16,495 nucleotides of DNA from UBA3537 sp965658025 (GCA_965658025.1 CBFHQL010000029.1:1-16495), one strand, 5' to 3'. Shown: positions 6,639 to 15,128, counted from the stretch's first letter. Numbers and translations: made by a program. The notes: generated by a model not told the origin, from the sequence alone.

Positions 6639-9600
6639 TTGAGCAAAAAAGCGCTTACTCAAAAATATGTACAGTCTTTGAAACTTCAAAAACTGAGCGA
6701 ACGTATGTCCATTGCCCAACAAAAAACACAACTCAAAGGGGTTGTAGGATCTGCACTATCGTTCACCATTGCTGCGGCATTTCGACAACAACAAAAACCG
6801 TTTTTAGTCATTTTTGACTCCAAAGAAAAAGCCGCCTTTCATCTCAATGATTTGGAACTAATTTTACCTGTAGATGATGTGCTTTTTTATCCTGGAAGTT
6901 ACCGCAGACCTTATGAAATTGAAGAAACAGACAATGCAAATGTGTTGTTGCGCGCAGAAGTACTCAACAGAATAAACAGCAGGCAAAAACCCGCTTTATT
7001 GGTCACGTACCACGAAGCGCTTTTTGAAAAAGTACTGTCCAAAAAAGAACTCAACCGCAATACATTCAAAATCAAGGTTGGTGATGATTTAAGCATAGAC
7101 TTTATTAACAATATATTGTTTGAGTATCATTTCAAACGTGTTGATTTTGTTACGGAGCCCGGTGAATTTTCTGTACGTGGTGGTATTGTCGATGTCTTTT
7201 CTTTTGCGCACGATACACCTTACCGTATAGAGTTTTTTGGGGACGAGGTCGACAGTATCCGTACGTTTGATATAGCTTCGCAACTTTCTCTAAAAACACA
7301 CAAGGCCCTTCAAATTATTCCCAATATTGAACACAAACACCACGACGAAATACGTGTTGGGTTTTTGGAATACATTTCTAAAGATACTCGTGTTTTTGCT
7401 TCTGCTTTGCCTGGACTTTTGGAAACCATGAACCAATTGTTTGAAAAAGTAAAAACAGTATTTGAAACTTTAGACACTGAAGTACAATACAGTCAGCCCT
7501 CAGATTTATTTTGCACGGCTAGTGATTTCAAAAAACAATGGCCGCTTTTCTCTATTGTTGAGTTTGGGCATGATTTTATGTTTTCAAAAAACGAGAGTGA
7601 AGTAGTACAGATAAGCACAAGCCCACAACCCGCATTCAACAAGCAGTTTAACCTGTTAATTCAAGATTTGAACCAGCATCATAATGAGGGTTATGAAACT
7701 ATAATTTGTTGTGCAAACACGCAACAGGCACAGCGGTTTCATGATATTTTTGAAGAGCAAGAATCTGTTGTGCATTACTCTACGTTAGTACTTTCTTTAC
7801 ATCAGGGATTTATCGATCATGATCATAAAATGGTGTGTTACACCGATCATCAAATTTTTGAACGCTACCACAAATTCCATCTTAAAAATGGGTTTTCAAA
7901 AAAACAAGCCATCACGCTACGCGAACTCAACAGCTTGGAAGTGGGGGATTATGTGACACACATAGACCACGGAATTGGAAAATTTGGGGGACTCAAAAAA
8001 ATAGATGTTGATGGAAAGAAACAAGAAGCCATCAAATTGTTTTATGGTGAACGAGATGTGTTGTATTTGAGCATTCATTCGTTGCACAAAATCACCAAAT
8101 TTAATGGTAAAGATGGAAAGCCCCCCAAGATTTATAAACTTGGGAGTAAGGCATGGAAAGTCCTTAAACAAAAAACAAAATCACGAGTCAAAGAGATTGC
8201 GTTCAACCTTATTAAACTCTATGCAAAGCGTAAACTTCAAAAAGGGTTTCAGTACCGTCCCGATTCGGCCATGCAACTCGAATTGGAATCCTCTTTTGTG
8301 TATGAAGATACACCGGATCAAACAACCGCAACTGCAGACATAAAGAGAGATATGGAAAGCGAACGTCCTATGGACCGATTGGTGTGTGGGGATGTCGGTT
8401 TTGGAAAAACAGAGGTTGCCATCAGAGCAGCATTCAAGGCCGTAGACAATGGAAAACAAGTCGCTGTTTTGGTGCCCACCACAATTTTGGCCTTTCAACA
8501 CGCCAAAACATTTAGTAAACGCTTTAAAGAATTTCCTGTAACGGTAGATTATTTAAACCGTTTTAAATCCGCCAAACAAAAACGCGAAACTTTAGCGCAA
8601 TTGGCTGAGGGTTCGTTGGATATTATCATAGGGACTCATCAGTTGGTCAACAAAGCTGTACAATTCAAAGATTTAGGGCTGTTAATTGTTGATGAAGAAC
8701 AAAAATTTGGTGTAGCCGTCAAAGAAAAACTAAAAACTTTAAAAGAAAATGTAGATGTACTGACCTTGACTGCTACCCCCATTCCACGTACACTCCAATT
8801 TAGTTTGATGGCTGCACGTGATTTATCGGTGATTACCACACCGCCACCAAACCGTTTTCCTATCGAAAGCCAAGTCATTCGACTAAGTGAAACCATTATT
8901 CGCGATGCCATAAGTTATGAAATTCAAAGGGCTGGACAAGTGTTTTTTATCCATAACCGAATTGAAAACATTAAAGAAGTTGCAGGTATGCTTCAACGCT
9001 TGGTTCCCGATGCCAAAATTGCGGTAGGGCATGGGCAATTGGACGGTAAAAAACTGGAACAACTTATGCTCGATTTTATGGATGGTGCTTTTGATGTGTT
9101 GGTGAGTACGACCATTGTTGAAAGCGGATTGGATGTGCCCAATGCGAATACCATTTTCATCAATAATGCCAATAATTTTGGACTTAGTGATTTGCACCAA
9201 ATGCGTGGCCGTGTAGGGCGTAGCAACAAAAAAGCATTTTGTTATTTCATCACCCCCGATTACCATGCCATGACGAATGATGCACGTAAGCGCATCAGCG
9301 CATTGGAACAGTATACCGCTTTGGGCAGTGGGTTCAATATTGCGATGAAAGATCTTGAAATTCGTGGTGCGGGCGATTTGTTGGGTGGAGAACAAAGTGG
9401 TTTTATTAATGATATAGGTTTTGAAACCTATCAGAAAATATTAAATGAAGCGATACAAGAACTAAAAGAAAATGAATTTGAGCATCTATTCAATACGAGT
9501 AATACATCCAAAACCTATGTCAAAGAATTAACGATTGACACCGACTTTTCGCTTTTGTTTCCAGATGATTATGTCAATAATACTTCAGAGCGTCTGCGCT

Positions 9601-9983
9601 TATATACCACCCTTAATGGCTTAAAAACAAATGAAGAACTCAAGGGGTTTGAGCGTGAAGTTATCGATCGCTTTGGACCACTACCCACCGAAGTAGTCGA
9701 TTTATTTGACAGTGTAAAAATGAAGTGGTTGGGCATACAGTTTGGTTTAGAAAAAATCTTAATGAAACAACACAAAATGGTAGGGTATTTCATTCCAGAT
9801 CAAAGCAGTGGATTTTTCGATTCTGCTGAATTTTCAAAAATCTTGCAGTTTGTGCAAACGCACCCCAAATTATGTACGCTTAAAGAAAAGCAAACGCGCG
9901 CAGGGTTACGCCTTTTACTCACATTCAACAAGGTTCAATCTGTACAACAAGGACTAAATTGTTTACAAAACATTATGGCTTGA
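6639..9983 (+). CDS. mfd: Transcription-repair coupling factor Mfd
   Basis: Cytoplasmic dsDNA translocase that displaces RNA polymerase stalled at lesions and recruits UvrA for nucleotide excision repair; 1114 residues, normal full length. Order of domains: a UvrB-like N-terminal module (about 1-350, with PGEFSVRGGIVDVF at 174-187); the CarD-like RNA-polymerase-interaction domain (about 428-490, VGDYVTHIDHGIGKFGG); then the superfamily 2 translocase with Walker A GDVGFGKT (584-591), Walker B DEEQ (685-688), TATPIPRTL (711-719), QMRGRVGRS (854-862) and the DLEIRGAGDLLGGEQSG region (905-921); then the C-terminal regulatory domain. The start codon is TTG: an in-frame TAG directly precedes it, and the next ATG would delete 22 residues. 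It is probably monocistronic or leads into the thioredoxin-like gene, which also has its own -7 box. Confidence 0.98.
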   Translation: MSKKALTQKYVQSLKLQKLSERMSIAQQKTQLKGVVGSALSFTIAAAFRQQQKPFLVIFDSKEKAAFHLNDLELILPVDDVLFYPGSYRRPYEIEETDNANVLLRAEVLNRINSRQKPALLVTYHEALFEKVLSKKELNRNTFKIKVGDDLSIDFINNILFEYHFKRVDFVTEPGEFSVRGGIVDVFSFAHDTPYRIEFFGDEVDSIRTFDIASQLSLKTHKALQIIPNIEHKHHDEIRVGFLEYISKDTRVFASALPGLLETMNQLFEKVKTVFETLDTEVQYSQPSDLFCTASDFKKQWPLFSIVEFGHDFMFSKNESEVVQISTSPQPAFNKQFNLLIQDLNQHHNEGYETIICCANTQQAQRFHDIFEEQESVVHYSTLVLSLHQGFIDHDHKMVCYTDHQIFERYHKFHLKNGFSKKQAITLRELNSLEVGDYVTHIDHGIGKFGGLKKIDVDGKKQEAIKLFYGERDVLYLSIHSLHKITKFNGKDGKPPKIYKLGSKAWKVLKQKTKSRVKEIAFNLIKLYAKRKLQKGFQYRPDSAMQLELESSFVYEDTPDQTTATADIKRDMESERPMDRLVCGDVGFGKTEVAIRAAFKAVDNGKQVAVLVPTTILAFQHAKTFSKRFKEFPVTVDYLNRFKSAKQKRETLAQLAEGSLDIIIGTHQLVNKAVQFKDLGLLIVDEEQKFGVAVKEKLKTLKENVDVLTLTATPIPRTLQFSLMAARDLSVITTPPPNRFPIESQVIRLSETIIRDAISYEIQRAGQVFFIHNRIENIKEVAGMLQRLVPDAKIAVGHGQLDGKKLEQLMLDFMDGAFDVLVSTTIVESGLDVPNANTIFINNANNFGLSDLHQMRGRVGRSNKKAFCYFITPDYHAMTNDARKRISALEQYTALGSGFNIAMKDLEIRGAGDLLGGEQSGFINDIGFETYQKILNEAIQELKENEFEHLFNTSNTSKTYVKELTIDTDFSLLFPDDYVNNTSERLRLYTTLNGLKTNEELKGFEREVIDRFGPLPTEVVDLFDSVKMKWLGIQFGLEKILMKQHKMVGYFIPDQSSGFFDSAEFSKILQFVQTHPKLCTLKEKQTRAGLRLLLTFNKVQSVQQGLNCLQNIMA

Positions 9984-9990
9984 TTTTTGC

Positions 9991-9998
9991 TACTTTTG
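9991..9998 (+). promoter_or_regulatory. -7 box of the TlpA-like gene
   Basis: TACTTTTG fits TAnnTTTG exactly, 7 bp after the mfd stop and 15 bp before the ATG at 10014. No good -33 element was found. Confidence 0.45.
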
Positions 9999-10013
9999 GG
10001 TTAAAAACTACCC

Positions 10014-11234
10014 ATGACAAAATCTACTTTACTCATCTTTTTGTTTTGTGCTCCAATACTTTGGGCACAACACCAACTTCGCGCAACATTCTCGCCTAAA
10101 GAAGACTTCGATACCGCTATTTTGTACAAAATAACCCCGCAAAACTTAATCTATACCGCGCATGCAAAAATGGATCCTGAAGGGCAATTTCATATCCCCT
10201 TAGACAGTACGGCCACCGCAGGCATGTACCGCTTGGTTTATGCCTTACCACAAGAGGTTTATAATTTTGATTTGCTGTACAATGGTAAAGAAGATATAGA
10301 ACTTAAATTTAATCAAGATACAGGAGTAGAATACATGGCCTCTGAAGAAAATTTGTTGCTCAACGCATATTACAGTGCGCTAGCAGAAATAGGACAAAAT
10401 ATTGGTAAGGCATACCGCCAAAAGCCCTTAGATTCTGTCGCATTGTTGCAACTTTTTGAGACTCAAAAAACAACACAAGCTCAATTTGAAAAACAATCTC
10501 AAAACCTTATGGTTCATGAATTTATTCGTGCCAATAAACGTTATGTTCCAAAGCACATAGTTTCATTGGATCGGTATATCGCTAATGTAAAAACACATTA
10601 TTTTGATGCAGTTGACTTCCAAAACCCATTGCTTCAGGCGTCCAATTTTTTTAGTGAACATGCCATTAACTACGTTTTCGGTTTGGGTAGTTCGGCGCTT
10701 ACAGAAGAAATGCTCAAAGAAAACATAAATGCCTTAGAACATATCATTAAAAATAAAGCCCCAAAAGAAATTTATTACGAAATTTTTAAAGTGTTTCGTT
10801 TGCAAATGATTGAAGCTAACTACGAGCAACTTGCACTGTACATTTCCAATCATATCTTAATGCCCATAGCAGTAGCGTTGAATGATGTTGAAGGGATACA
10901 GGCCATGCGTGATTTTGAACGAACAGCTTTAGGGGCTTTGGCTCCTAATTTTGATCTTGAGGAAAAGCTCGCTGGTAAAAACACAAAAACTCTTTATGAT
11001 TTAAAGGGGTCTTCATCTTATATTCTTATTTTTTGGAGCAGTAGTTGTAGCCACTGTGTTGATGAATTGCCTGTAATCCACCAATGGATGAGCCAAACTC
11101 CAAACAAAACCATTAGCGTTGTCGCAGTGGGCTTAGAAGATGAGGCATATACTTGGAACCGCATGAAATATGACATGCCTAGCTTTACGCATGTACTTGC
11201 ACTTGGGAAATGGGAGCACCCTCTTGTTCGGTAA
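10014..11234 (+). CDS. Secreted TlpA-like thioredoxin-fold protein, truncated by an in-frame TAA
   Basis: Predicted periplasmic thiol-disulfide protein. Residues 1-18 (MTKSTLLIFLFCAPILWA) are a signal peptide. The long N-terminal part (about 20-300) is beta then helical, similar to the DUF4369-type extensions of Bacteroidota TlpA proteins. The thioredoxin domain starts near APNFDLEEKL (310-319) and has the redox site WSSSCSHC (341-348). The frame stops at TAA 11232-11234 (after LVR, residue 406), in the middle of the fold. The next 34 codons are open in the same frame and encode the missing cis-proline strand and last helix (YNISATPHYLVLDKDK...). A single CAA-to-TAA change would explain this. 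As written, the product lacks the cis-Pro loop and is probably inactive as an oxidoreductase, unless the stop is read through or is a sequence error. Confidence 0.85.
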   Translation: MTKSTLLIFLFCAPILWAQHQLRATFSPKEDFDTAILYKITPQNLIYTAHAKMDPEGQFHIPLDSTATAGMYRLVYALPQEVYNFDLLYNGKEDIELKFNQDTGVEYMASEENLLLNAYYSALAEIGQNIGKAYRQKPLDSVALLQLFETQKTTQAQFEKQSQNLMVHEFIRANKRYVPKHIVSLDRYIANVKTHYFDAVDFQNPLLQASNFFSEHAINYVFGLGSSALTEEMLKENINALEHIIKNKAPKEIYYEIFKVFRLQMIEANYEQLALYISNHILMPIAVALNDVEGIQAMRDFERTALGALAPNFDLEEKLAGKNTKTLYDLKGSSSYILIFWSSSCSHCVDELPVIHQWMSQTPNKTISVVAVGLEDEAYTWNRMKYDMPSFTHVLALGKWEHPLVR

Positions 11235-11339
11235 TACAACATCTCGGCGACACCCCATTACTTGGTATTAGATAAAGACAAAGTCATTGTGGCCAAACCC
11301 CAAAATTTAGAAGAACTTCAACCCTTTATTCAAAAATGA
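11235..11339 (+). pseudogene. Detached C-terminal end of the TlpA-like gene
   Basis: It continues the 10014 gene in the same frame after the TAA and ends at TGA 11337-11339. It encodes 34 residues beginning YNISATPHYLVLDKD and ending LEELQPFIQK, the usual thioredoxin cis-Pro (SATP), beta-hairpin and last helix. There is no start codon of its own. Its end overlaps the convergent yraN stop by 10 bp. Confidence 0.8.
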
Positions 11340-11689
11340 TAAAATGCATTTTCGATATGCTCAATGTCTAATTTAGTTCCTTTTTTTAGAATACTAATCA
11401 CATCAAAGCGTACTTCAACCTCTAAATTATTTTGTTGAATATAATTATCAATAGCTTGAACAATTCTCTGCTGTTGTTTAGGTTTTAAAAATGTGGCGGG
11501 GTTGCCAAAAGCAGCCGAAGATCGCGTTTTGATTTCTACCGCAACAAGCAGGTCGTTTTGGCGTACAATAAGATCCACTTCAGCTTTGCGGTAGCGGTAA
11601 TTTTTTTCTAAAATTGTATAGTTTTTTTTGACCAAAAAACCTGCCGCTTCAGACTCACCTTTACGGCCAAGTTGGTAGGATGTGTTCAT
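11330..11689 (-). CDS. yraN: UPF0102 (YraN) family endonuclease-like protein
   Basis: Small cytoplasmic protein, 119 residues, the usual length for the family. It has the restriction-endonuclease-like signature: GRKGE (8-12), then AEVDLI (36-41) and VAVEIKTR (49-56). This gives the E-x-D...E-x-K metal-site pattern (Glu37, Asp39, Glu52, Lys54), followed by KPKQQQRIVQAIDNYI and RFDVISI. The family resembles Holliday-junction resolvases, but its biological role is not firmly known. It is the second gene of an operon, 12 bp after the LD-carboxypeptidase stop, and overlaps the end of the convergent TlpA-like gene by 10 bp. Confidence 0.93.
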   Translation of the reverse strand: MNTSYQLGRKGESEAAGFLVKKNYTILEKNYRYRKAEVDLIVRQNDLLVAVEIKTRSSAAFGNPATFLKPKQQQRIVQAIDNYIQQNNLEVEVRFDVISILKKGTKLDIEHIENAFYHF

Positions 11690-11701
11690 GTTTATGTAGG
11701 T

Positions 11702-12718
11702 TTATTCAAAATTTATTTTTGTTTCAGAGGGGCTGATATTTAGGGTGATGTTTCGACCAAAAATCAGAGCGCGATTTTCTAGTTCGTGACCTGAGGGTAT
11801 ACCAAAAGCAATAGGAAAATCGTACGCTTTAAGCACATCTACAATAAGCTGTTCTACACTGCTGCCCCATGGGGGTGTATTGGCTTTTATCTCGGTCATA
11901 TCGCCAACAAGCACACCAGAACAATGCTCAAAATACCCTGCGCGTTTTAAGCTTTGCAACATGCGATCAATATGGTATTTGTATTCGCCAATTTCTTCGA
12001 TGAATAAAATTTTTCCTTTAGTGTTTAGCGCCGTATCACTACCCAATTGAGCCGCCAAAAGGGTGAGGTTTCCACCGACTAAAACCCCTTTTGCCTTGCC
12101 CTTTTGATTGAATTTATGGGGAGCAATACTGTAGGAGGATAGTGTACCAAATAGACTTGCCTTTAGGGTTTTTATTGAAGTGGATATTGGTTCAATGTCG
12201 TCTTCCATATTTACGGCCATCATACCGTGAATACTTTCGTAGCCAAGGGCTTGCAATTTGTTGTGCAGTACCGTAATGTCTGAGTAACCAATGAGCCATT
12301 TTGGTGATTGTTGAAACCCCTCAAAACTCAAGTCATCTACGATTCTCATGCTGCCATAGCCACCTCTTGCACACCAAATGGCTTTGATATCGGCATCATC
12401 CAGAGCCCATTGTAGGTCACTTAGACGCTCGGCGTCTTTACCTGCAAAATGGTTTTTTTGTGTAAACAAATTTGACCCAAGTACAGGGACAAACCCCCAA
12501 GACTCTAGTAGTACTTGTGCTTTTTCAATAGCGGCTTGACGTCCTTTTAAAATGCCTGCAGGTGCCACAATAGCGACGCGATCGCCCTTTTTTAGGTAGG
12601 AAGGACGAATATATTTTTTTTGTTCTGAAGGCGGTAGGGTTTGAGCAGTCATTGTGGAAGTTTTACTGTGTGTGCAACTGGTAAAAAGCACGAGCCATAT
12701 TAGTGTTTTAATATACAT
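11702..12718 (-). CDS. LD-carboxypeptidase (family S66) with lipoprotein signal
   Basis: Serine peptidase of the S66 family (LdcA type), which cleaves the L,D bond of the terminal D-Ala in murein tetrapeptides during cell-wall recycling; MccF-type members instead cleave microcin conjugates. It has 338 residues. The N-terminal domain begins YLKKGDRVAIVAPAG (41-55). The nucleophile elbow is GYSD with Ser146, after IWCARGGYGSMR (114-125). The other catalytic residues fall in FIEEIGEYKYHIDRML (Glu241 or Glu242) and IPSGHELEN (His311). The start is unusual: MYIKTLIWLVLFTSC is a lipoprotein signal with Cys15 at the lipidation site, so the enzyme is predicted to sit in the periplasm or outer membrane, unlike cytoplasmic E. 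coli LdcA. It is first in the operon with yraN and divergent from metG. The family is sure; the exact substrate is not. Confidence 0.93.
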   Translation of the reverse strand: MYIKTLIWLVLFTSCTHSKTSTMTAQTLPPSEQKKYIRPSYLKKGDRVAIVAPAGILKGRQAAIEKAQVLLESWGFVPVLGSNLFTQKNHFAGKDAERLSDLQWALDDADIKAIWCARGGYGSMRIVDDLSFEGFQQSPKWLIGYSDITVLHNKLQALGYESIHGMMAVNMEDDIEPISTSIKTLKASLFGTLSSYSIAPHKFNQKGKAKGVLVGGNLTLLAAQLGSDTALNTKGKILFIEEIGEYKYHIDRMLQSLKRAGYFEHCSGVLVGDMTEIKANTPPWGSSVEQLIVDVLKAYDFPIAFGIPSGHELENRALIFGRNITLNISPSETKINFE

Positions 12719-12734
12719 TTTTAAGGGCTTTTTG

Positions 12735-12742
12735 TAAAGATA
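12735..12742 (-). promoter_or_regulatory. -7 box of the LD-carboxypeptidase operon
   Basis: Minus-strand TATCTTTA, one base off TAnnTTTG, lies 17 bp before the ATG. The longer context tttttatatcttta is also present in front of the NTF2-like lipoprotein (2129-2136 box). No clear -33 element was found. Confidence 0.4.
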
Positions 12743-12786
12743 TAAAAATCTCGGTTGTTCCGTTTCACATTGCTGCTTTATTTGTG

Positions 12787-12794
12787 TATTTTTG
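12787..12794 (+). promoter_or_regulatory. -7 box of metG
   Basis: TATTTTTG fits TAnnTTTG exactly, with TTTC 20 bp upstream near -33. It overlaps a possible in-frame TTG start at 12792, so the ATG at 12813 must be the start. Confidence 0.6.
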
Positions 12795-12812
12795 TGCGTA
12801 CAATCTGAAGAA

Positions 12813-14876
12813 ATGGCGAAACGTTTTACGCTTACAGCGGCCTTACCTTATACCAACGGACCCATCCATATTGGCCATTTGGCTGGGGTGTATGTCCCTG
12901 CCGATATTTATGCGCGTTACCTGCGGCTACAAGGACACGATGTGGCCTTCATTTGTGGTAGTGACGAGCATGGCGTACCTATAACGATAAAAGCCAAAAA
13001 AGAAGGCGTAAGTCCGCAAGATATCGTGGATCGCTACCATAAGATCATCAAAGATTCGTTTAACGAATTTGGAATTTCCTTTGACAATTATTCCAGAACT
13101 TCAGCCCCTGTTCATCACAAAACAGCAGCGGAGTTTTTTAAAACCTTACACAATAAAGGGGCATTTTTGGAAGAAACGACCGAACAACTTTACGATGCTG
13201 AGGCACAGCAGTTTTTGGCCGATCGTTTTGTGATAGGCACCTGCCCAAAATGTGGTCATACAGAAAGTTATGGCGACCAGTGCGAGGCCTGTGGCACCAG
13301 CCACAACGCCACAGACCTAATCAATCCACGTTCGGCCATTACAGGAAATACACCAGAATTAAAATCCACAAAACATTGGTATTTGCCTTTGGATCAGCAC
13401 CAAGATTTTCTAAAAACTTGGATTGGTGATACACACAAAGACGATTGGAAACCCAATGTATATGGACAATGCATGTCGTGGATCAATGACGGCTTACGTC
13501 CGCGTGCTGTGACGCGTGACCTCGACTGGGGAATTCCAGTCCCTGTTGATGGGGGCGAGGGCAAAGTATTGTATGTATGGTTCGATGCACCTATTGGCTA
13601 CATTTCTTCCACCAAAGAATGGGCAAAAGCACATGGAAAAGATTGGGAACCCTACTGGAAAGACAAAGACACTACCTTGTTGCACTTTATAGGGAAGGAC
13701 AATATTGTATTTCATTGCATCATTTTCCCCGCCATGCTCAAAGCAGAAGGCAGTTATATTTTACCTCAAAATGTCCCTGCCAATGAATTTTTGAACCTTG
13801 AAGGGCAAAAGCTGTCCACCTCCAAAAATTGGGCAGTCTGGCTACCAGATTATCTTAAAGATTTTCCCAATCAGCAAGATGTCTTGCGTTATGTACTTAC
13901 CGCAACTGCACCCGAAACCAAAGACAACGATTTTACGTGGAACGATTTTCAGGCGCGCAACAACAATGAATTAGTAGCTATTTATGGGAATTTTATCAAC
14001 CGAGTATTGGTGCTTACGCAAAAGTACTATGAGGGAAAAATTCCAAATGCAACCACACGGACTGAGACAGACCAAGCCGTATTAGATGAGTTAAAAGCAA
14101 CACCAAAAGCACTTCAACATGCTTTGGATCGTTTTCGTTTTAGAGAAGCAAGTCAAATACTGATGAATTTGGCACGAACAGGCAATAAATATTTGGCTGA
14201 TGAAGAACCTTGGAAAGTCATCAAAACCAATCCGGAACGTGTACAAACCATCATGCATACGGCCTTACAAATAGCCGCAGGACTTGCGGTGCTTTCCGAG
14301 CCCTTTTTACCCTTTACGGCAAACAAACTACAACAGATGTTAAGGTTTGACGAGATCCATAAAACGAATACACTGTGGCAAGACATCGCGGAAGGTACAC
14401 TGCTTTTACCTGGAGGGCACACCATAGGACAGCCCGCTTTACTCTTTACCAAAATAGAGGACGCTCAAATTGAAGAACAACGCCAAAAACTTGAAGCCAG
14501 TAAAAAAGCCAATACACTGCAAACCACGGAACCCCCTCAAAAACCCAACATTCCTTTTGAAGATTTTTCTAAGATGGATTTGCGTGTAGGGACTATAGTA
14601 TCCGCCGAAAAAATGCCAAAAACCAAAAAACTTTTGGTGCTTAAGGTCGATGTGGGTACAGAAGTACGCACCATTGTTTCAGGGATTGCAGAGCACTATA
14701 CACCTGAAGCCATTGTGGGGCAGAAAGTCACAGTATTGTGTAATTTAAAACCTCGTGCACTCCGCGGTGTCGAAAGTCAAGGGATGATATTAATGGCCAA
14801 AACGAGCGCCGACGAACTGGTATTTGTCCAACCCGACACGCATCACCCAACAGAAAGCGGAACGCCCATCAGTTAA
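12813..14876 (+). CDS. metG: Methionine--tRNA ligase (MetRS)
   Basis: Cytoplasmic class I aminoacyl-tRNA synthetase charging tRNA-Met with methionine using ATP; 687 residues. The Rossmann catalytic domain has PYTNGPIHIGHLAG with the HIGH motif at 19-22. The zinc-knuckle insert has CPKCG and CEACG (Cys144, 147, 157, 160), a four-cysteine set. The second signature is KLSTS (333-337) in place of KMSKS. The helical anticodon-binding domain follows (about 390-550). The C-terminus is an EMAPII/Trbp111-like tRNA-binding domain (about 583-680, FSKMDLRVGTIVSAEKMP ... RGVESQGMIL) that normally promotes dimer formation. ATG 12813 (MAKRFTLTAALPYTNGP) is chosen; a TTG seven codons upstream falls inside the -7 box. 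Divergent from the LD-carboxypeptidase operon, with about 95 bp between starts. Confidence 0.98.
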   Translation: MAKRFTLTAALPYTNGPIHIGHLAGVYVPADIYARYLRLQGHDVAFICGSDEHGVPITIKAKKEGVSPQDIVDRYHKIIKDSFNEFGISFDNYSRTSAPVHHKTAAEFFKTLHNKGAFLEETTEQLYDAEAQQFLADRFVIGTCPKCGHTESYGDQCEACGTSHNATDLINPRSAITGNTPELKSTKHWYLPLDQHQDFLKTWIGDTHKDDWKPNVYGQCMSWINDGLRPRAVTRDLDWGIPVPVDGGEGKVLYVWFDAPIGYISSTKEWAKAHGKDWEPYWKDKDTTLLHFIGKDNIVFHCIIFPAMLKAEGSYILPQNVPANEFLNLEGQKLSTSKNWAVWLPDYLKDFPNQQDVLRYVLTATAPETKDNDFTWNDFQARNNNELVAIYGNFINRVLVLTQKYYEGKIPNATTRTETDQAVLDELKATPKALQHALDRFRFREASQILMNLARTGNKYLADEEPWKVIKTNPERVQTIMHTALQIAAGLAVLSEPFLPFTANKLQQMLRFDEIHKTNTLWQDIAEGTLLLPGGHTIGQPALLFTKIEDAQIEEQRQKLEASKKANTLQTTEPPQKPNIPFEDFSKMDLRVGTIVSAEKMPKTKKLLVLKVDVGTEVRTIVSGIAEHYTPEAIVGQKVTVLCNLKPRALRGVESQGMILMAKTSADELVFVQPDTHHPTESGTPIS

Positions 14877-14920
14877 CCCCCAACGAGCCTGACTGCCGCG
14901 CACACTGAGCTTCGGTCATC

Positions 14921-14942
14921 GAGCGGACACTGAGCGGACACT
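14921..14942. repeat. Two tandem 11-bp units
   Basis: gagcggacact occurs twice in a row (14921-14931, 14932-14942) and runs into gagcctgtcgaag. The tandem unit is thus an expansion of the arm of the cactgag-type palindrome. Confidence 0.8.
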
Positions 14943-14987
14943 GAGCCTGTCGAAGTGTGTCGAAACGCCGAACCGCCGAATCCCAAA

Positions 14988-15102
14988 AGGGCATCTCGAT
15001 TTCACTCGATGACCTTTGGTCACTGAGCGGCCATCGAGCCGCCCATCGAGCCGCCCATCGAGCCGCCCATCGAGCGTAGTCGAGATGAAGTCGAGATGCC
15101 CT
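14988..15102. repeat. Long inverted repeat flanking a tandem array
   Basis: agggcatctcgatttca (14988-15004) and tgaagtcgagatgccct (15086-15102) are inverted copies with 16 of 17 positions complementary, 81 bp apart. They enclose the 12-bp tandem array. Transcribed, they could fold into one long stem. Confidence 0.8.
15031..15076. repeat. 12-bp tandem repeat, three copies plus a partial
   Basis: ccatcgagccgc is repeated exactly at 15031-15042, 15043-15054 and 15055-15066, followed by ccatcgagcg (15067-15076), which leads into the catcgagcgtagtcgagatg palindrome. Confidence 0.9.
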
Positions 15103-15120
15103 CAGCCAAGGGCATAATTT
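15098..15120 (+). terminator. Possible terminator of the metG transcript
   Basis: gccct (15098-15102) pairs with agggc (15109-15113) over a 6-nt loop and is followed by ataatttt. The stem is short and the T run broken. The gccct arm is also part of the larger inverted repeat, so the two structures would compete. Confidence 0.3.
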
Positions 15121-15128
15121 TCCGCTTA

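Larger units (their letters stand above)
14903..15114. repeat. GC-rich intergenic mosaic of dispersed palindromic repeats
   Basis: No gene is visible between the metG stop and 15120. The stretch is much richer in G+C than its surroundings and is built from variants of two related imperfect palindromes. One is cactgagcctgtcgaagtg (14939-14957). The other occurs as catctcgatttcactcgatg (14992-15011) and, inverted, as catcgagcgtagtcgagatg (15068-15087), with identical arms and different 5-bp centres. Partial copies (cactgagc, catcgagc) occur throughout. Such catcgag.../cactgag... units recur between genes in many Bacteroidota and other bacteria; I recognise the style from general knowledge, and their role is not established. 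Confidence 0.8.

Noticed and set aside
8883..9395. 170-residue minus-strand ORF inside mfd
   Set aside because: It is antisense to conserved helicase motifs of mfd, has no family resemblance and no promoter; it is a shadow frame.
12792..12812. TTG start for metG
   Set aside because: It falls within the -7 box, and MetRS proteins begin near MAKRFTLTAALPYTNG.
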